From contig NZ_RWIN01000051.1 of NCBI RefSeq assembly GCF_009761815.1, positions 186,001-250,000 of the forward strand: DNA of 64,000 nucleotides. The letters are read 5' to 3'. Below, piece after piece: positions 18,132 through 25,903 of the stretch. The position numbers were made by a program, and so were the translations under genes. The DNA comes from Pseudomonas sp. PB120 (GTDB lineage: Bacteria > Pseudomonadota > Gammaproteobacteria > Pseudomonadales > Pseudomonadaceae). The notes beneath the pieces are model-generated. The model had not been told where the DNA came from. It saw only the letters and a program-made list of their open reading frames with translations, and did not search any database. Within the stretch, counting starts at the first letter, position 1. Every line of letters begins with the position of its first letter.

Positions 18132-18386
18132 ATGGCTAAAAATATCAAGCGTTCCTCCCCGAAGGTGGCCAAGCTGGCCTCTGAAACCCTCCGCGATCCT
18201 CATGCATCTGCAATTGCCAAAAGTCTCGCTGCCTCCACGTTGGCCCAAGCCAATACTGGTAAGCAAACGAGTGCCGAAATGGAGGCGAAAGCAGGTCGGG
18301 TGCTCCAGAGCGACAAATACAGTGAGGAAACGAAAGCCCTCGCTGCGTCTGTTGTCTCCCAGTCCAACCAAGCGCGGGGGAATTAA
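18132..18386 (+). CDS. Small conserved-looking protein of unknown function, 84 aa
   Basis: The start at 18132 (MAKNIKRSSPKVAKLASETL) is preferred over the upstream in-frame codon. The protein is basic at its N-terminus and otherwise rich in Ala, Ser, Lys and Gln. It shows an internal repeat: 'SPKVAKLASETLRDPHAS-AIAKSLAASTLAQ' resembles 'KAGRVLQSDKYSEETKALAASVVSQ'. No signal peptide or membrane helix is present. It is followed after 2 bases by the next gene, so the two are probably translated together. The function is unknown; a pair of small proteins in an island suggests a toxin-antitoxin or anti-restriction role, but this is speculation. Confidence 0.7.
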   Translation: MAKNIKRSSPKVAKLASETLRDPHASAIAKSLAASTLAQANTGKQTSAEMEAKAGRVLQSDKYSEETKALAASVVSQSNQARGN

Positions 18387-18388
18387 TC

Positions 18389-18706
18389 ATGCCTTACCAC
18401 GCGGTTGTAACGGTCGATTTGGATAACGGCGTCAGCTCAACAGCTCGCACGAAATTCAACGAGGAGCTGAAGAAAAAGAACTTCAGCAAGCACAAACTCA
18501 CGACTCTCTGGACAGCGGTTTTTACACCAGCGACAACGAGAGAGGGCGCAGTCAAATACGCCCGCGACAGCATTGATGCTGCGGCGGCATTAGCAGGGAT
18601 TTCCACCTACGAAGCCTTCGTGTCAGTCAGCGAGGCACCGCCAGTCGAGTGGAAGAAGACGGGGAAAGAGTCGCTAGTTGAAGCACTTATGCGACTCCAG
18701 AAGTAA
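18389..18706 (+). CDS. Small protein with predicted ferredoxin-like fold, 105 aa
   Basis: The predicted secondary structure is strand (YHAVVTVDLDN), helix (SSTARTKFNEELKKKNF), strand (LTTLWTAVFTPAT), helix (AVKYARDSIDAAAALA), strand (TYEAFVSVSEA). This beta-alpha-beta-beta-alpha-beta order is used by Cas2, VapD and GhoS-type small nucleases, but catalytic residues cannot be assigned. The gene starts 2 bases after its neighbour and ends at a strong terminator, so these two genes are an operon. The fold assignment is inference. Confidence 0.7.
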   Translation: MPYHAVVTVDLDNGVSSTARTKFNEELKKKNFSKHKLTTLWTAVFTPATTREGAVKYARDSIDAAAALAGISTYEAFVSVSEAPPVEWKKTGKESLVEALMRLQK

Positions 18707-18715
18707 GGCTTTGGG

Positions 18716-18736
18716 CCCCACTTCGGTGGGGTTTTT
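18716..18736 (+). terminator. Terminator of the small-gene pair
   Basis: CCCCAC-TTCG-GTGGGG with a UUCG tetraloop followed by TTTTT. Confidence 0.92.
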
Positions 18737-18760
18737 CACGTCTGGCCATCGGGTTTTTAG

Positions 18761-18976
18761 CTACTGATGATTTTGACGCAGCTTCTCTATAGCTGCGGTG
18801 ATCGCGTCTGCATTCAAATCTAACGTTCCCAGTGCGGTGGTGATGTTGTCGTGAGTATCCAGAGAGCCGCGTGCCTCGATCCACAAGGCCACTTCCTCAA
18901 GTCCCGCAGCGATTGCGTGCTGGTTGAGAAGAAGCAGTTCTAAGGCATCTGCCATGGTTTCGTTGCTGTCAGTCAT
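18761..18976 (-). CDS. 71-aa helical protein, paralogue of the gene at 20194
   Basis: The ATG at 18976 has AAGGA about 9 bases upstream and gives 71 residues (MTDSNETMADALELLLLNQH...). It is acidic and probably all-helical. It shares LLL-NQHA-AA--EEVALW, G-S--TH-N--TAL-TLD-NA-AITA-I-KLRQ with the protein at 20194-20409, which has the same length. The two copies flank a serine recombinase gene on the same strand. No function is known to me. Confidence 0.75.
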   Translation of the reverse strand: MTDSNETMADALELLLLNQHAIAAGLEEVALWIEARGSLDTHDNITTALGTLDLNADAITAAIEKLRQNHQ

Positions 18977-19235
18977 GAGGCGTCGTCCTTGATTGCGTCG
19001 AATGAGGATCGTAGCTCGGTTCAAGCTTGATTTCCCAGTCCCGGCGAAAATCGCGATAGCACTTCTGATTCGATTTCCCAAATTCCCGCCAAAAATAATG
19101 ACCCCGAGTTTGGAAGGCACCCCCTCCATTCTGAAAACGGTCGTCATGTCCCAGGTGCTTAGCAATGCGCGAGTGGGCCAACTGGAAACTCGACAAATCT
19201 CAAAATAAGTTAAGCGGCACTGAAGCTCTACAGCC

Positions 19236-19943
19236 TCAGAACGAGACGTTGAAAGCGAGCATCAGGCGACGTACTGCCGTTGGTGTGAACTCGCTACCAC
19301 GAGGGGTACGCAAGCCTTTGGTGTTGAGGCAATCAGCTACTGACTGAAGCGTATTCACTTTGTTGTAAAGGCAGGCGAGCAGGTGGGGTTGGATGGTCGC
19401 GTGATGCGCGTTCACGTTCTTCATGCGTTGATCATTGGCGACTGTAATGTCAGCGACTGCACGTCCCTTGGCGAGTGCGTCAGACCTGTTTTGAACCTTC
19501 TGTATAGCAACTACATCACCATCGTCAGCACGCTTCTGAAGCGATGCCAGAGCCTCACGGGTACGGCTGGCAATGAACTCGCGTTCCTGTTGTGCCAGTG
19601 CTGCGAATAGGTGGAGTTCGAAGGTCTTTGCTTGCGGCATGGTGGCGACCTTGAATTCTGTCTGCTCCATCAATCGTGCAATGTGGTGGACCGAGCGTGA
19701 GAGTCGATCCAGCTTGGCAACTACCAGTTGTGCGTTCTCTTGCTTGCACAGAGTCAGAGCCTTTGCACCTTCAGGACGATCCTCAATAGCCAGCTTGCCC
19801 GATACCACGTCGATGAACTCGCCAACAATCTCCCAGCCATACTGATCAGCAGCACGAGTGATGTAGTCGCGTTGTGCATCCAAGCCCAGACCTGAATCAC
19901 CTTGGCCCTTCGTTGACACTCGAATGTAAGTGACGACTTTCAT
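19236..19943 (-). CDS. Serine recombinase (resolvase family)
   Basis: Starting at the ATG at 19943, which has AAGGA upstream, gives 235 residues. The N-terminal catalytic domain reads MKVVTYIRVSTKGQGDSGLG with the active Ser in RVSTKGQ, and LVVAKLDRLSRSVHHIARL supplies the conserved Arg residues. The C-terminal 60 residues (LQSVADCLNTKGLRTPRG) match the DNA-binding 'recombinase' helix-turn-helix. It probably inverts, resolves or moves DNA locally. An in-frame open stretch extends upstream to 20294 and is listed separately. Confidence 0.9.
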   Translation of the reverse strand: MKVVTYIRVSTKGQGDSGLGLDAQRDYITRAADQYGWEIVGEFIDVVSGKLAIEDRPEGAKALTLCKQENAQLVVAKLDRLSRSVHHIARLMEQTEFKVATMPQAKTFELHLFAALAQQEREFIASRTREALASLQKRADDGDVVAIQKVQNRSDALAKGRAVADITVANDQRMKNVNAHHATIQPHLLACLYNKVNTLQSVADCLNTKGLRTPRGSEFTPTAVRRLMLAFNVSF

Positions 19944-20193
19944 TTGCTGATCCTTGGTGGACTGGCTGCCTGTGGGTCTATTGTCAAGCTGAGCGCCGCA
20001 TTTTGTCAATTTGTAGAACGACCATTCTTGCAAATGATAAATTGTAGCTGCTCGAACTTCTTTGATGTCAAGGGGTGAAAGGTGCTGGTGCTCAACATCG
20101 GTTAACTCAAGGTCATCAAGCTGGAATCGGTTGAGCTCAACTGTAACGCCGTCGATGTAAGCCTTTGTCGACAGTGAGAGCCTAAAGTGATGG
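19944..20193 (-). other. Open frame continuous with the recombinase; possible N-terminal extension or promoter region
   Basis: The recombinase frame stays open upstream for more than 100 codons with protein-like composition (for example VELNRFQLDDLELTDVEHQH). There is no good start codon of its own. The same DNA contains a likely promoter close to the recombinase start, so this may simply be leader DNA, or the remnant of a gene. Confidence 0.4.
19980..20009 (-). promoter_or_regulatory. Likely promoter of the serine recombinase
   Basis: On the minus strand TTGACA (20009-20004), 18 bases, then GACAAT (19985-19980). This lies 37 bases or more upstream of the chosen start. Confidence 0.6.
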
Positions 20194-20409
20194 TTATTGC
20201 CGGAGCTTGAGAATTCCAGCGGTGATGGCAGACGCGTTTGCATCGAGAGTTTCCAATGCGGTGACGGCGTTCTCATGAGTTTCGATTGAGCCACCGGCTT
20301 TAGCCCATAGGGCCACTTCTTCGATTGCAGCGGCTAATGCGTGTTGATTGTATAGTAATAGCGTCAGCACGTCCGCAGTTGACACGAATGCATCGTTGTC
20401 GCTTGTCAT
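20194..20409 (-). CDS. 71-aa helical protein, paralogue of the gene at 18761
   Basis: It starts at 20409 with AAGGA upstream and has 71 residues (MTSDNDAFVSTADVLTLLLY...). It clearly matches the product of 18761-18976 over its whole length, so one arose by duplication of the other. It lies between the serine recombinase and the Detocs-like operon on the same strand. It is an acidic helical protein of unknown role. Confidence 0.75.
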   Translation of the reverse strand: MTSDNDAFVSTADVLTLLLYNQHALAAAIEEVALWAKAGGSIETHENAVTALETLDANASAITAGILKLRQ

Positions 20410-20523
20410 TGTTACGATCCTTAGTGGTGAGTCGATGGCTGTTAAAACCTTGTTGTTCTTTGAAAGCATCGCCCAACTCGATCAGGCGTTATTTTTTCTA
20501 GATCAAAGCTCAGTTCGATCTGG

Positions 20524-21696
20524 TTATAATTTGAGAAAATAAAATAAACCAAAGCACAGAGGTGCAAAATATACGACAGGCTTTATCAGGCTCAGAATTT
20601 TAACCGTTAAATCCAGAAGGTCTTCACCTACGAAATTTTCTCGGCAGTCAGAGTGTATTGGTTCTGCGTCCGTTGTGAGCAGAGGCACCCAGTATTTTTC
20701 ATAGAATGTTGGATGTTCGGACTCAACAAAGTAAAGTGAATGTCCTCCGGGGTGATATCGATTTATAAAGTCTCGCCCATTCTCTCTAGAAAATCCGACA
20801 CGTCCCGCATCTCCCATCCCAATCAATAACGAGCGAGCAACTATTAAAACGCAGTCTGATGTACCGCATTCGTTAATAGTTACGTCGGATTTATTTACAA
20901 TGTGATCAATGTTAGCTCCATGCTGAAGTGGGCTCCCGCACAGAATAATCCTCCGTATTTTTCCGTCAAACTCATTCATAGAGAGTGCTCGGGATAAAAT
21001 GTAGGTTCCATAGCTATGAGCCACAATGTAAATGCTTTTTTCTGGGTTTTTATTGAGGACACCAATTAGTCTTCTAGCTATTTTGTCCGCTTTTCTGTCT
21101 CTTAAGTATGGTATGGAAAATGATATTAAGTCAAAAAAACCGTATTTCATTTCAACAGGTTCAAACTCTCTTGAGTACTTGTTGATCGCCTCTTTAAGTG
21201 TTTGTTGCCATTTCCCATAGGTTCTAATTCCATGGATTGTGATTAATAATTTATCTGTGCTGCTACTGATTATTTTTTGTTCTTGTCCGAGCACGCTATC
21301 AACGCAAACCATAATTTTTGTTAGCCAGTCGATGGAGTTCATCGAGGCTGGAATAACTACAGCAAAACGATGTTCAAATTTTTCTTTGTACTCCCCGATG
21401 TCCTTTAATTCTGCAGTCAACCCTATGGTCAAGTTTGGCTTTAAATATCGCTTATTTGGATTGTATATGTCCTCTAGGAGTTTGAGGCTGTGTATTGCCT
21501 GAGGGACGCCATCACTCTTTTTAGGTAGGAGTACATCCAGAATCATTAAGTCATAAAGCGCATGTAGTTCGAGCCTTGCAGCGTCGGCAGAATCACATAC
21601 TGTCACAGAGACGCGACTCAAGCCTCTGGTCTCTATTTCTTTACAAATTAACTGCGTTCTCTTGATGTTGTCATCAACGATGAGGATTTTAATCAT
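20524..21696 (-). CDS. dtcC: Receiver domain fused to alpha/beta hydrolase (Detocs DtcC-like effector, hydrolase variant)
   Basis: This 390-residue fusion has an N-terminal receiver domain (1-135) with Asp8-Asp9 and the phosphoacceptor Asp54 (LMILDVLLP). The C-terminal alpha/beta hydrolase (148-350) has the oxyanion HGIRTYG at 155-161, nucleophile Ser228 (VAHSYGTYI) and probable catalytic His319 (GGHSLYF); Asp281 or Asp296 may complete the triad. A hydrophobic tail at 372-389 could anchor it in the membrane. In Detocs the DtcC protein is a receiver fused to an effector, usually a nucleosidase that destroys ATP; here a lipase/esterase-like hydrolase takes that place. It overlaps dtcB by 8 bases. 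The substrate is unknown. The symbol is given by architecture, not by a database hit. Confidence 0.75.
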   Translation of the reverse strand: MIKILIVDDNIKRTQLICKEIETRGLSRVSVTVCDSADAARLELHALYDLMILDVLLPKKSDGVPQAIHSLKLLEDIYNPNKRYLKPNLTIGLTAELKDIGEYKEKFEHRFAVVIPASMNSIDWLTKIMVCVDSVLGQEQKIISSSTDKLLITIHGIRTYGKWQQTLKEAINKYSREFEPVEMKYGFFDLISFSIPYLRDRKADKIARRLIGVLNKNPEKSIYIVAHSYGTYILSRALSMNEFDGKIRRIILCGSPLQHGANIDHIVNKSDVTINECGTSDCVLIVARSLLIGMGDAGRVGFSRENGRDFINRYHPGGHSLYFVESEHPTFYEKYWVPLLTTDAEPIHSDCRENFVGEDLLDLTVKILSLIKPVVYFAPLCFGLFYFLKL

Positions 21697-22138
21697 TCGG
21701 TAGATTCTCGATCACGGAAATTAACTCCTCCTTCCAAACAGAACTCGCAGAGTCAAAAAATATGGTTCCTTTGTAGTCGTTGCCGAACATTGCTAACAAG
21801 TCATTAATTTGAGAAAGGCTAAGTTTGTCTCTGCCATCGCTGAAATTTGAATAGCCGGTCAACACAACAAAGGGGGAAAGCTTGTTTTGTTTTTTTAATC
21901 GCGTAGCAATTTCTTTTCCTCCTAGAACTCTGAATCTACCACCATTCTCAGCCTCTGTTCTGTCAAATGTGGGCATGCTCATATCAAGAATAATCAAATC
22001 AAATTTGTCTGACGCCGCCAACGTCAATCCCATGTTGTACGACGCTGCTTCAAGTACAGTCATGTTTGAAAACTGCTTAACAAATTCGATTATTTTTTCA
22101 CGTTTAAAGTGATTATCTTCCACTAACAAAATCTTCAT
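21689..22138 (-). CDS. dtcB: Stand-alone receiver domain (Detocs DtcB-like)
   Basis: This 149-residue receiver domain has no output domain. It has Glu7-Asp8, phosphoacceptor Asp52 (LIILDMSMP), Thr94 (VVLTGYS) and a Lys before GTIFFDS. An insertion around residues 57-74 (TEAENGGRFRVLGG) separates it from ordinary CheY-like proteins. In Detocs, DtcB is described as a phosphate sink that keeps DtcA from activating DtcC without infection; the same role is inferred here. It overlaps dtcA by 26 bases, with GAGG before its ATG, and dtcC by 8 bases, so the three genes are translated from one message. Confidence 0.78.
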   Translation of the reverse strand: MKILLVEDNHFKREKIIEFVKQFSNMTVLEAASYNMGLTLAASDKFDLIILDMSMPTFDRTEAENGGRFRVLGGKEIATRLKKQNKLSPFVVLTGYSNFSDGRDKLSLSQINDLLAMFGNDYKGTIFFDSASSVWKEELISVIENLPND

Positions 22139-25100
22139 GATTCAGCCTCACGATAACTGAGAAACGCCCTTGTTCATAAGCGATGTCAAATTCGAACCCT
22201 TTAGATGAGTTGCACAATAAGTTGTGAATTTTATATAATCCGGAGCCTCCTTCTTTTCGGCTTAGGCTAGAGTTGTCATCATTCCATTTTTTTCGTTGCT
22301 CTCGAATAAACTCTTCAGGGTTGGTGAACTTTGATGCGTCGGCGTAGTTGATAACAGTAATTGTGTCAGTATGGTCGTTTCGTGTCATCGATACACTTAT
22401 TGATCTGGATTCGAAGTTGTATCTATAAGCGTTTTCTAATGCAGTAAATAATGCAACGAATAAAGCTCTAGCCTCGCGATAGCTCAACTGTAAATCCGAT
22501 ACATCCTGAGACAGCACAAGCTCAATATTTTTATGCTTGTAGAAAGAGTCAACCGACCTTACAACTGCTTCGATTATCACTTCTAGTGGTTCAAAACTTG
22601 TTCCTTCTTCTGCCCCCACGAATCTGAACCAGTTCAGTACAACTTCGACGCCGTTATTGAACAACGAGCGAGCGTCTCTAATCTCCTGCATCAGTTCATT
22701 CATGGGGATGTTACCTTTTGCTAGTATTATTTTTTGCTCTAAAAGGTCAAGCTCCCGCAATATCGTAACTTTAAGGTCATTATCAATTAGCGCCTGAGCT
22801 TCTTTAGCATGCTCATTGGTGACCTCCCACATAAAACTAATGAGGCTAGAAAAAAAATCATCAAAACTATTGTTCGATTCGACTATTTTTGAAATTTCGA
22901 CAACGTAATTATAGTATGGGGAAAAATCAAATATATACTCGCCAGACTTTTTGAAGTCTATTCCGACTCTGAATCTATTGTTGATTTGTTTCAGCTTATT
23001 ATCGGCGGCGTAAGAAAACTCTTTGAAAGCTTCATCTATCTTGTCCAAGGGGCCTGGCAATACATAGCTATAGCGGGCACGCCAAAACTCGTTGGATGAA
23101 TACAGTCCGCCCTCGATCATCGTTATTAATTTGGTTCGCTCAAAGCAAGAGCGTAGCTGTTCTTCGAAAACAACATGTCGGATTTCGGCGCTCAGATATT
23201 TATCTAGTCCATAGTTCTCATTGAGTGAGAAGTCTTTAGCGATCTGTATAAATATTTTTGCCAGAATATCAGTTTTCTCGCTGGAGGGCGCAACTAATGG
23301 CACCCCGCCATCTGTCTTTTTATCAAGATCGAATATGTCTTTTGACGATCCTGCTGCGAGAATATCATCAAAGTCATCAAGAATGATTCCACCCTCAATC
23401 GATTTGATATGATCAAACATCGATCTATAAACACTTTTTCTATGAGTCTCTAACGCCTGAATATCTACGAATAGCTTGCCAGTCTCGATTTTCGTTCTGA
23501 ACTGATCTGCGAATAGGTTTTCGATAATGCGAATTTTTTCTCGAATCAAATCACTACTTGAGTCATTGTTTCTCGAAATCAGTATGTTCAATATTTTAAC
23601 GCGTTCGTGTATGACCTCAAGATTGCTATTGTAAGTTGCTATATTGTCCAGTTGGTTGGGAGTGCAAATGTTCCCTAGAAAATATTCATCAACGGCATTC
23701 AGCTCCAAACTTTCAAAAATCTCGGAAGGGCGATGTGTTTCGTGTATATCAAGCCACTCTTCAAATAGTTCCGTTTTATATTCGTCATACGCACTATTGA
23801 TCTCGCGACCATAAATATCCAAAACTACAATTTCAGATATATAAGAGCCGTTGAAACCATTCGCTGAAAGATTCTCGATCTCGCTGCATAGCCGATTTAT
23901 GGGCAAAAAGAAAAATGACACTTTATTAGCCAAATACTCTCGAATAGAAAAGTCTATAAGCTCTCCCCAAGAGTTGTTGCTGATATATGCTTTTGATTGC
24001 TGTTGGATGTAGTCAGATAATATCGGAAATTTATTCCGATCAAGTTCAAGTGCTGCCTGGCTTTCAAGATCGTATTTTATTGCTCGATGGTATGGGATTT
24101 CTTGTAAAGCGATGTCTTTGTTAAGCTCAAGCGTATAGTTTTTGATTTTTGCTTTTGGAGTGTTTTTTTCACCTAGACTTTGAATTACCTTCCGGCTCAG
24201 CTCTATACTTGCTGCCGGATGAACTTCACTCAAAATGGAAATCAGATGAAAACTCACGGACTTGCACCACGACTCGCTTCGAAATTTTATCAGTAAGCGG
24301 TTGAGGTAATCTATTTTCTCTCGGCTGGCAATATCAACAGAAACGATGTCTGAAAAAGCATTTGCAATTAGGCCAAATAACGTTAATCCAAAATCAAGCT
24401 TTATGTACTTTCCAGCTCTTGCATAAATTTCAAGAAGCCCGAATATATCAGGTGAACGCTGCTCTAACGCTTCATTAATAAACTCAATTACCTCATGATA
24501 GCTTCCCTTGGTATAAGCAGACACTACAGCTCCCACCAGCTTGCTTTCACTGAAGTCTTTGCAGTCACTCAGCAAACAGATCAACTCTTGGTCGTCTACC
24601 TCTACTACAATTTGTTTCACAATTGGCGCAATTTTATCCGGGATCGTTTTACCTTTTGCGTACATTTCGATAAGAACGTTTTTGAATAAAACGTACTGAT
24701 CAAATATTGACTCATTTCTATAGTGATGCAGTACAGACAAATCTAATTCGCGTTCGGGGTCATAGCTAATGGGTAATGTCAGTGTCGATATACATGAAGC
24801 CCAATTGCCAGCCTGATCTTCTCCAGAATTACGGAACTCTGAAAGTCGTTCTAAAATGTGTTCAATAAAAAAATCAACAGAGTTGCTTTCTGACAAAAGA
24901 AGAAGATCATTAAGTTTGTTTTTGATCTCTTTTTGAGTGAAGTATTTTTCTATTTTTTTTAAATACTCTTTTGTGTCGCTTTTATCTACCTCCTTCAAAA
25001 GGTGAGCTCTATTCTCCATAGACCACCAACTAAGTGACATCGCATCCACTGAATCTAGAATACCGTTGGCGCTTACACTGTCGCTAGCTAGCAAGTGAAC

Positions 25101-25433
25101 ATTAAAAAATTCTCGCAAACGAACAAATTCATGGAGTTCTTTAATGCGATTTTTAAATATCCCTAACGTCCAATAGATGCTATTGCACTTGTCGATATAT
25201 CGAGTTGTCGAATAAGAACTGTAGTAGTTGGTTTTGCTGTAGATTGGCAAAAGCGTTTTAGGAAGCATTTTATTGGATGCCAAACTCATGATTAGGTCTA
25301 ATCGTTTGGCTTTATTGAGTTCTCCCAGTTTTCTCAATATATTAAAAGCTGGATTAGTTTTGTGGCTTGTGAGATATATTTTGGGGTCTATGGATTCAAG
25401 GTTTTTTTTCGCAGAGCTTTTCTTTGTCGCCAT
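22113..25433 (-). CDS. dtcA: Large soluble sensor histidine kinase (Detocs DtcA-like)
   Basis: This protein has 1106 residues, no membrane helices and AT-rich coding. Residues 1 to about 850 are helical, leucine-rich and repeat-like, as expected for a TPR-like sensing region. The last 230 residues form a kinase: a candidate phosphoacceptor His875 (NEHAKEAQ), N-box with Asn1001 (LFTALENAYRYN), G1-like INYADAS, and G2 GGSGL at 1062-1066. The canonical H-box HE-x-x-x-P is not present, so the phosphoacceptor assignment is tentative. In Detocs, DtcA senses infection in the cytoplasm and phosphorylates DtcB and DtcC. It is the first gene of the operon; CAGGAG precedes the ATG and a promoter lies about 40-70 bases upstream. 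Confidence 0.78.
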   Translation of the reverse strand: MATKKSSAKKNLESIDPKIYLTSHKTNPAFNILRKLGELNKAKRLDLIMSLASNKMLPKTLLPIYSKTNYYSSYSTTRYIDKCNSIYWTLGIFKNRIKELHEFVRLREFFNVHLLASDSVSANGILDSVDAMSLSWWSMENRAHLLKEVDKSDTKEYLKKIEKYFTQKEIKNKLNDLLLLSESNSVDFFIEHILERLSEFRNSGEDQAGNWASCISTLTLPISYDPERELDLSVLHHYRNESIFDQYVLFKNVLIEMYAKGKTIPDKIAPIVKQIVVEVDDQELICLLSDCKDFSESKLVGAVVSAYTKGSYHEVIEFINEALEQRSPDIFGLLEIYARAGKYIKLDFGLTLFGLIANAFSDIVSVDIASREKIDYLNRLLIKFRSESWCKSVSFHLISILSEVHPAASIELSRKVIQSLGEKNTPKAKIKNYTLELNKDIALQEIPYHRAIKYDLESQAALELDRNKFPILSDYIQQQSKAYISNNSWGELIDFSIREYLANKVSFFFLPINRLCSEIENLSANGFNGSYISEIVVLDIYGREINSAYDEYKTELFEEWLDIHETHRPSEIFESLELNAVDEYFLGNICTPNQLDNIATYNSNLEVIHERVKILNILISRNNDSSSDLIREKIRIIENLFADQFRTKIETGKLFVDIQALETHRKSVYRSMFDHIKSIEGGIILDDFDDILAAGSSKDIFDLDKKTDGGVPLVAPSSEKTDILAKIFIQIAKDFSLNENYGLDKYLSAEIRHVVFEEQLRSCFERTKLITMIEGGLYSSNEFWRARYSYVLPGPLDKIDEAFKEFSYAADNKLKQINNRFRVGIDFKKSGEYIFDFSPYYNYVVEISKIVESNNSFDDFFSSLISFMWEVTNEHAKEAQALIDNDLKVTILRELDLLEQKIILAKGNIPMNELMQEIRDARSLFNNGVEVVLNWFRFVGAEEGTSFEPLEVIIEAVVRSVDSFYKHKNIELVLSQDVSDLQLSYREARALFVALFTALENAYRYNFESRSISVSMTRNDHTDTITVINYADASKFTNPEEFIREQRKKWNDDNSSLSRKEGGSGLYKIHNLLCNSSKGFEFDIAYEQGRFSVIVRLNHEDFVSGR

Positions 25434-25474
25434 AAATTACACTCCTGTCCTACCCCAGTTCATCCTAAAAAATT

Positions 25475-25503
25475 ATTATCAAATCAGAGCTGGCTTTTTA
25501 CAA
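25475..25503 (-). promoter_or_regulatory. Promoter of the Detocs-like operon
   Basis: On the minus strand TTGTAA (25503-25498), exactly 17 bases, then GATAAT (25480-25475). The predicted leader to the dtcA start is about 35 bases and contains CAGGAG. Confidence 0.65.
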
Positions 25504-25580
25504 ATATCCACCACGATTTTGCCACTCTCAAATTGTAAGTTCCAGCACTCTTCGGGGATTTATTTTCCGTCAACGCTCAC
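25479..25580 (-). pseudogene. Tiny frame interrupted by a stop codon, between XRE and dtcA
   Basis: A GTG at 25580 follows AAGGAG and reads MSVDGK, then TAA (25562-25560), then continues in frame as IPEECWNLQFESGKIVVDIC to a TGA at 25479. It may be a broken small gene or a six-residue leader peptide; it could also be chance. Confidence 0.3.
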
Positions 25581-25621
25581 AGCGTCGCTCCTTAAAAAGG
25601 AATCTAGTCAATACCAAAATT

Positions 25622-25867
25622 TCAGTCCGATAACAATTTTTCAAATTCTTCGATCAGGCTTTTCAAGTCGATTCCCAAGACTTTGCACAAATCGCGAAGC
25701 TGCACGATATCCAACCGACGTGTCCCACTTTCTACGTCACTCATGAAGGACTGTGGACGCCCCAACGCCGTTGAGCACTGGACCTGAGTCAGACCAGCCG
25801 CTTTTCTGAATTTCTTCAACAGCACCAATAGCACAGCGTGTTCGGGTCTATAGATCGTCTTGGACAT
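25622..25867 (-). CDS. XRE-family helix-turn-helix regulator, 81 aa
   Basis: This single-domain Cro/CI-type protein has the helix-turn-helix at about residues 22-55 (FRKAAGLTQVQCSTALGRPQ and SFMSDVESGTRRLDIVQLRD). It lies about 190 bases upstream of dtcA on the same strand, and an inverted repeat overlaps its own promoter region. A role as repressor of itself and possibly of the defence operon or the divergent membrane-protein gene is inferred. XRE regulators next to defence systems are common. Confidence 0.88.
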   Translation of the reverse strand: MSKTIYRPEHAVLLVLLKKFRKAAGLTQVQCSTALGRPQSFMSDVESGTRRLDIVQLRDLCKVLGIDLKSLIEEFEKLLSD

Positions 25868-25903
25868 GGCTGACTGGCTACGAGTGGAAAGCCTTCCAAC
25901 CTA

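Noticed and set aside
20524-25433. Ordinary metabolic two-component system
   Set aside because: The response regulator has an enzyme rather than a DNA-binding output, the kinase is soluble and very large, and the operon lies in a mobile island; the Detocs layout fits better.
20524-25433. Retron or CBASS system
   Set aside because: No reverse transcriptase, cyclase or matching noncoding RNA is present.
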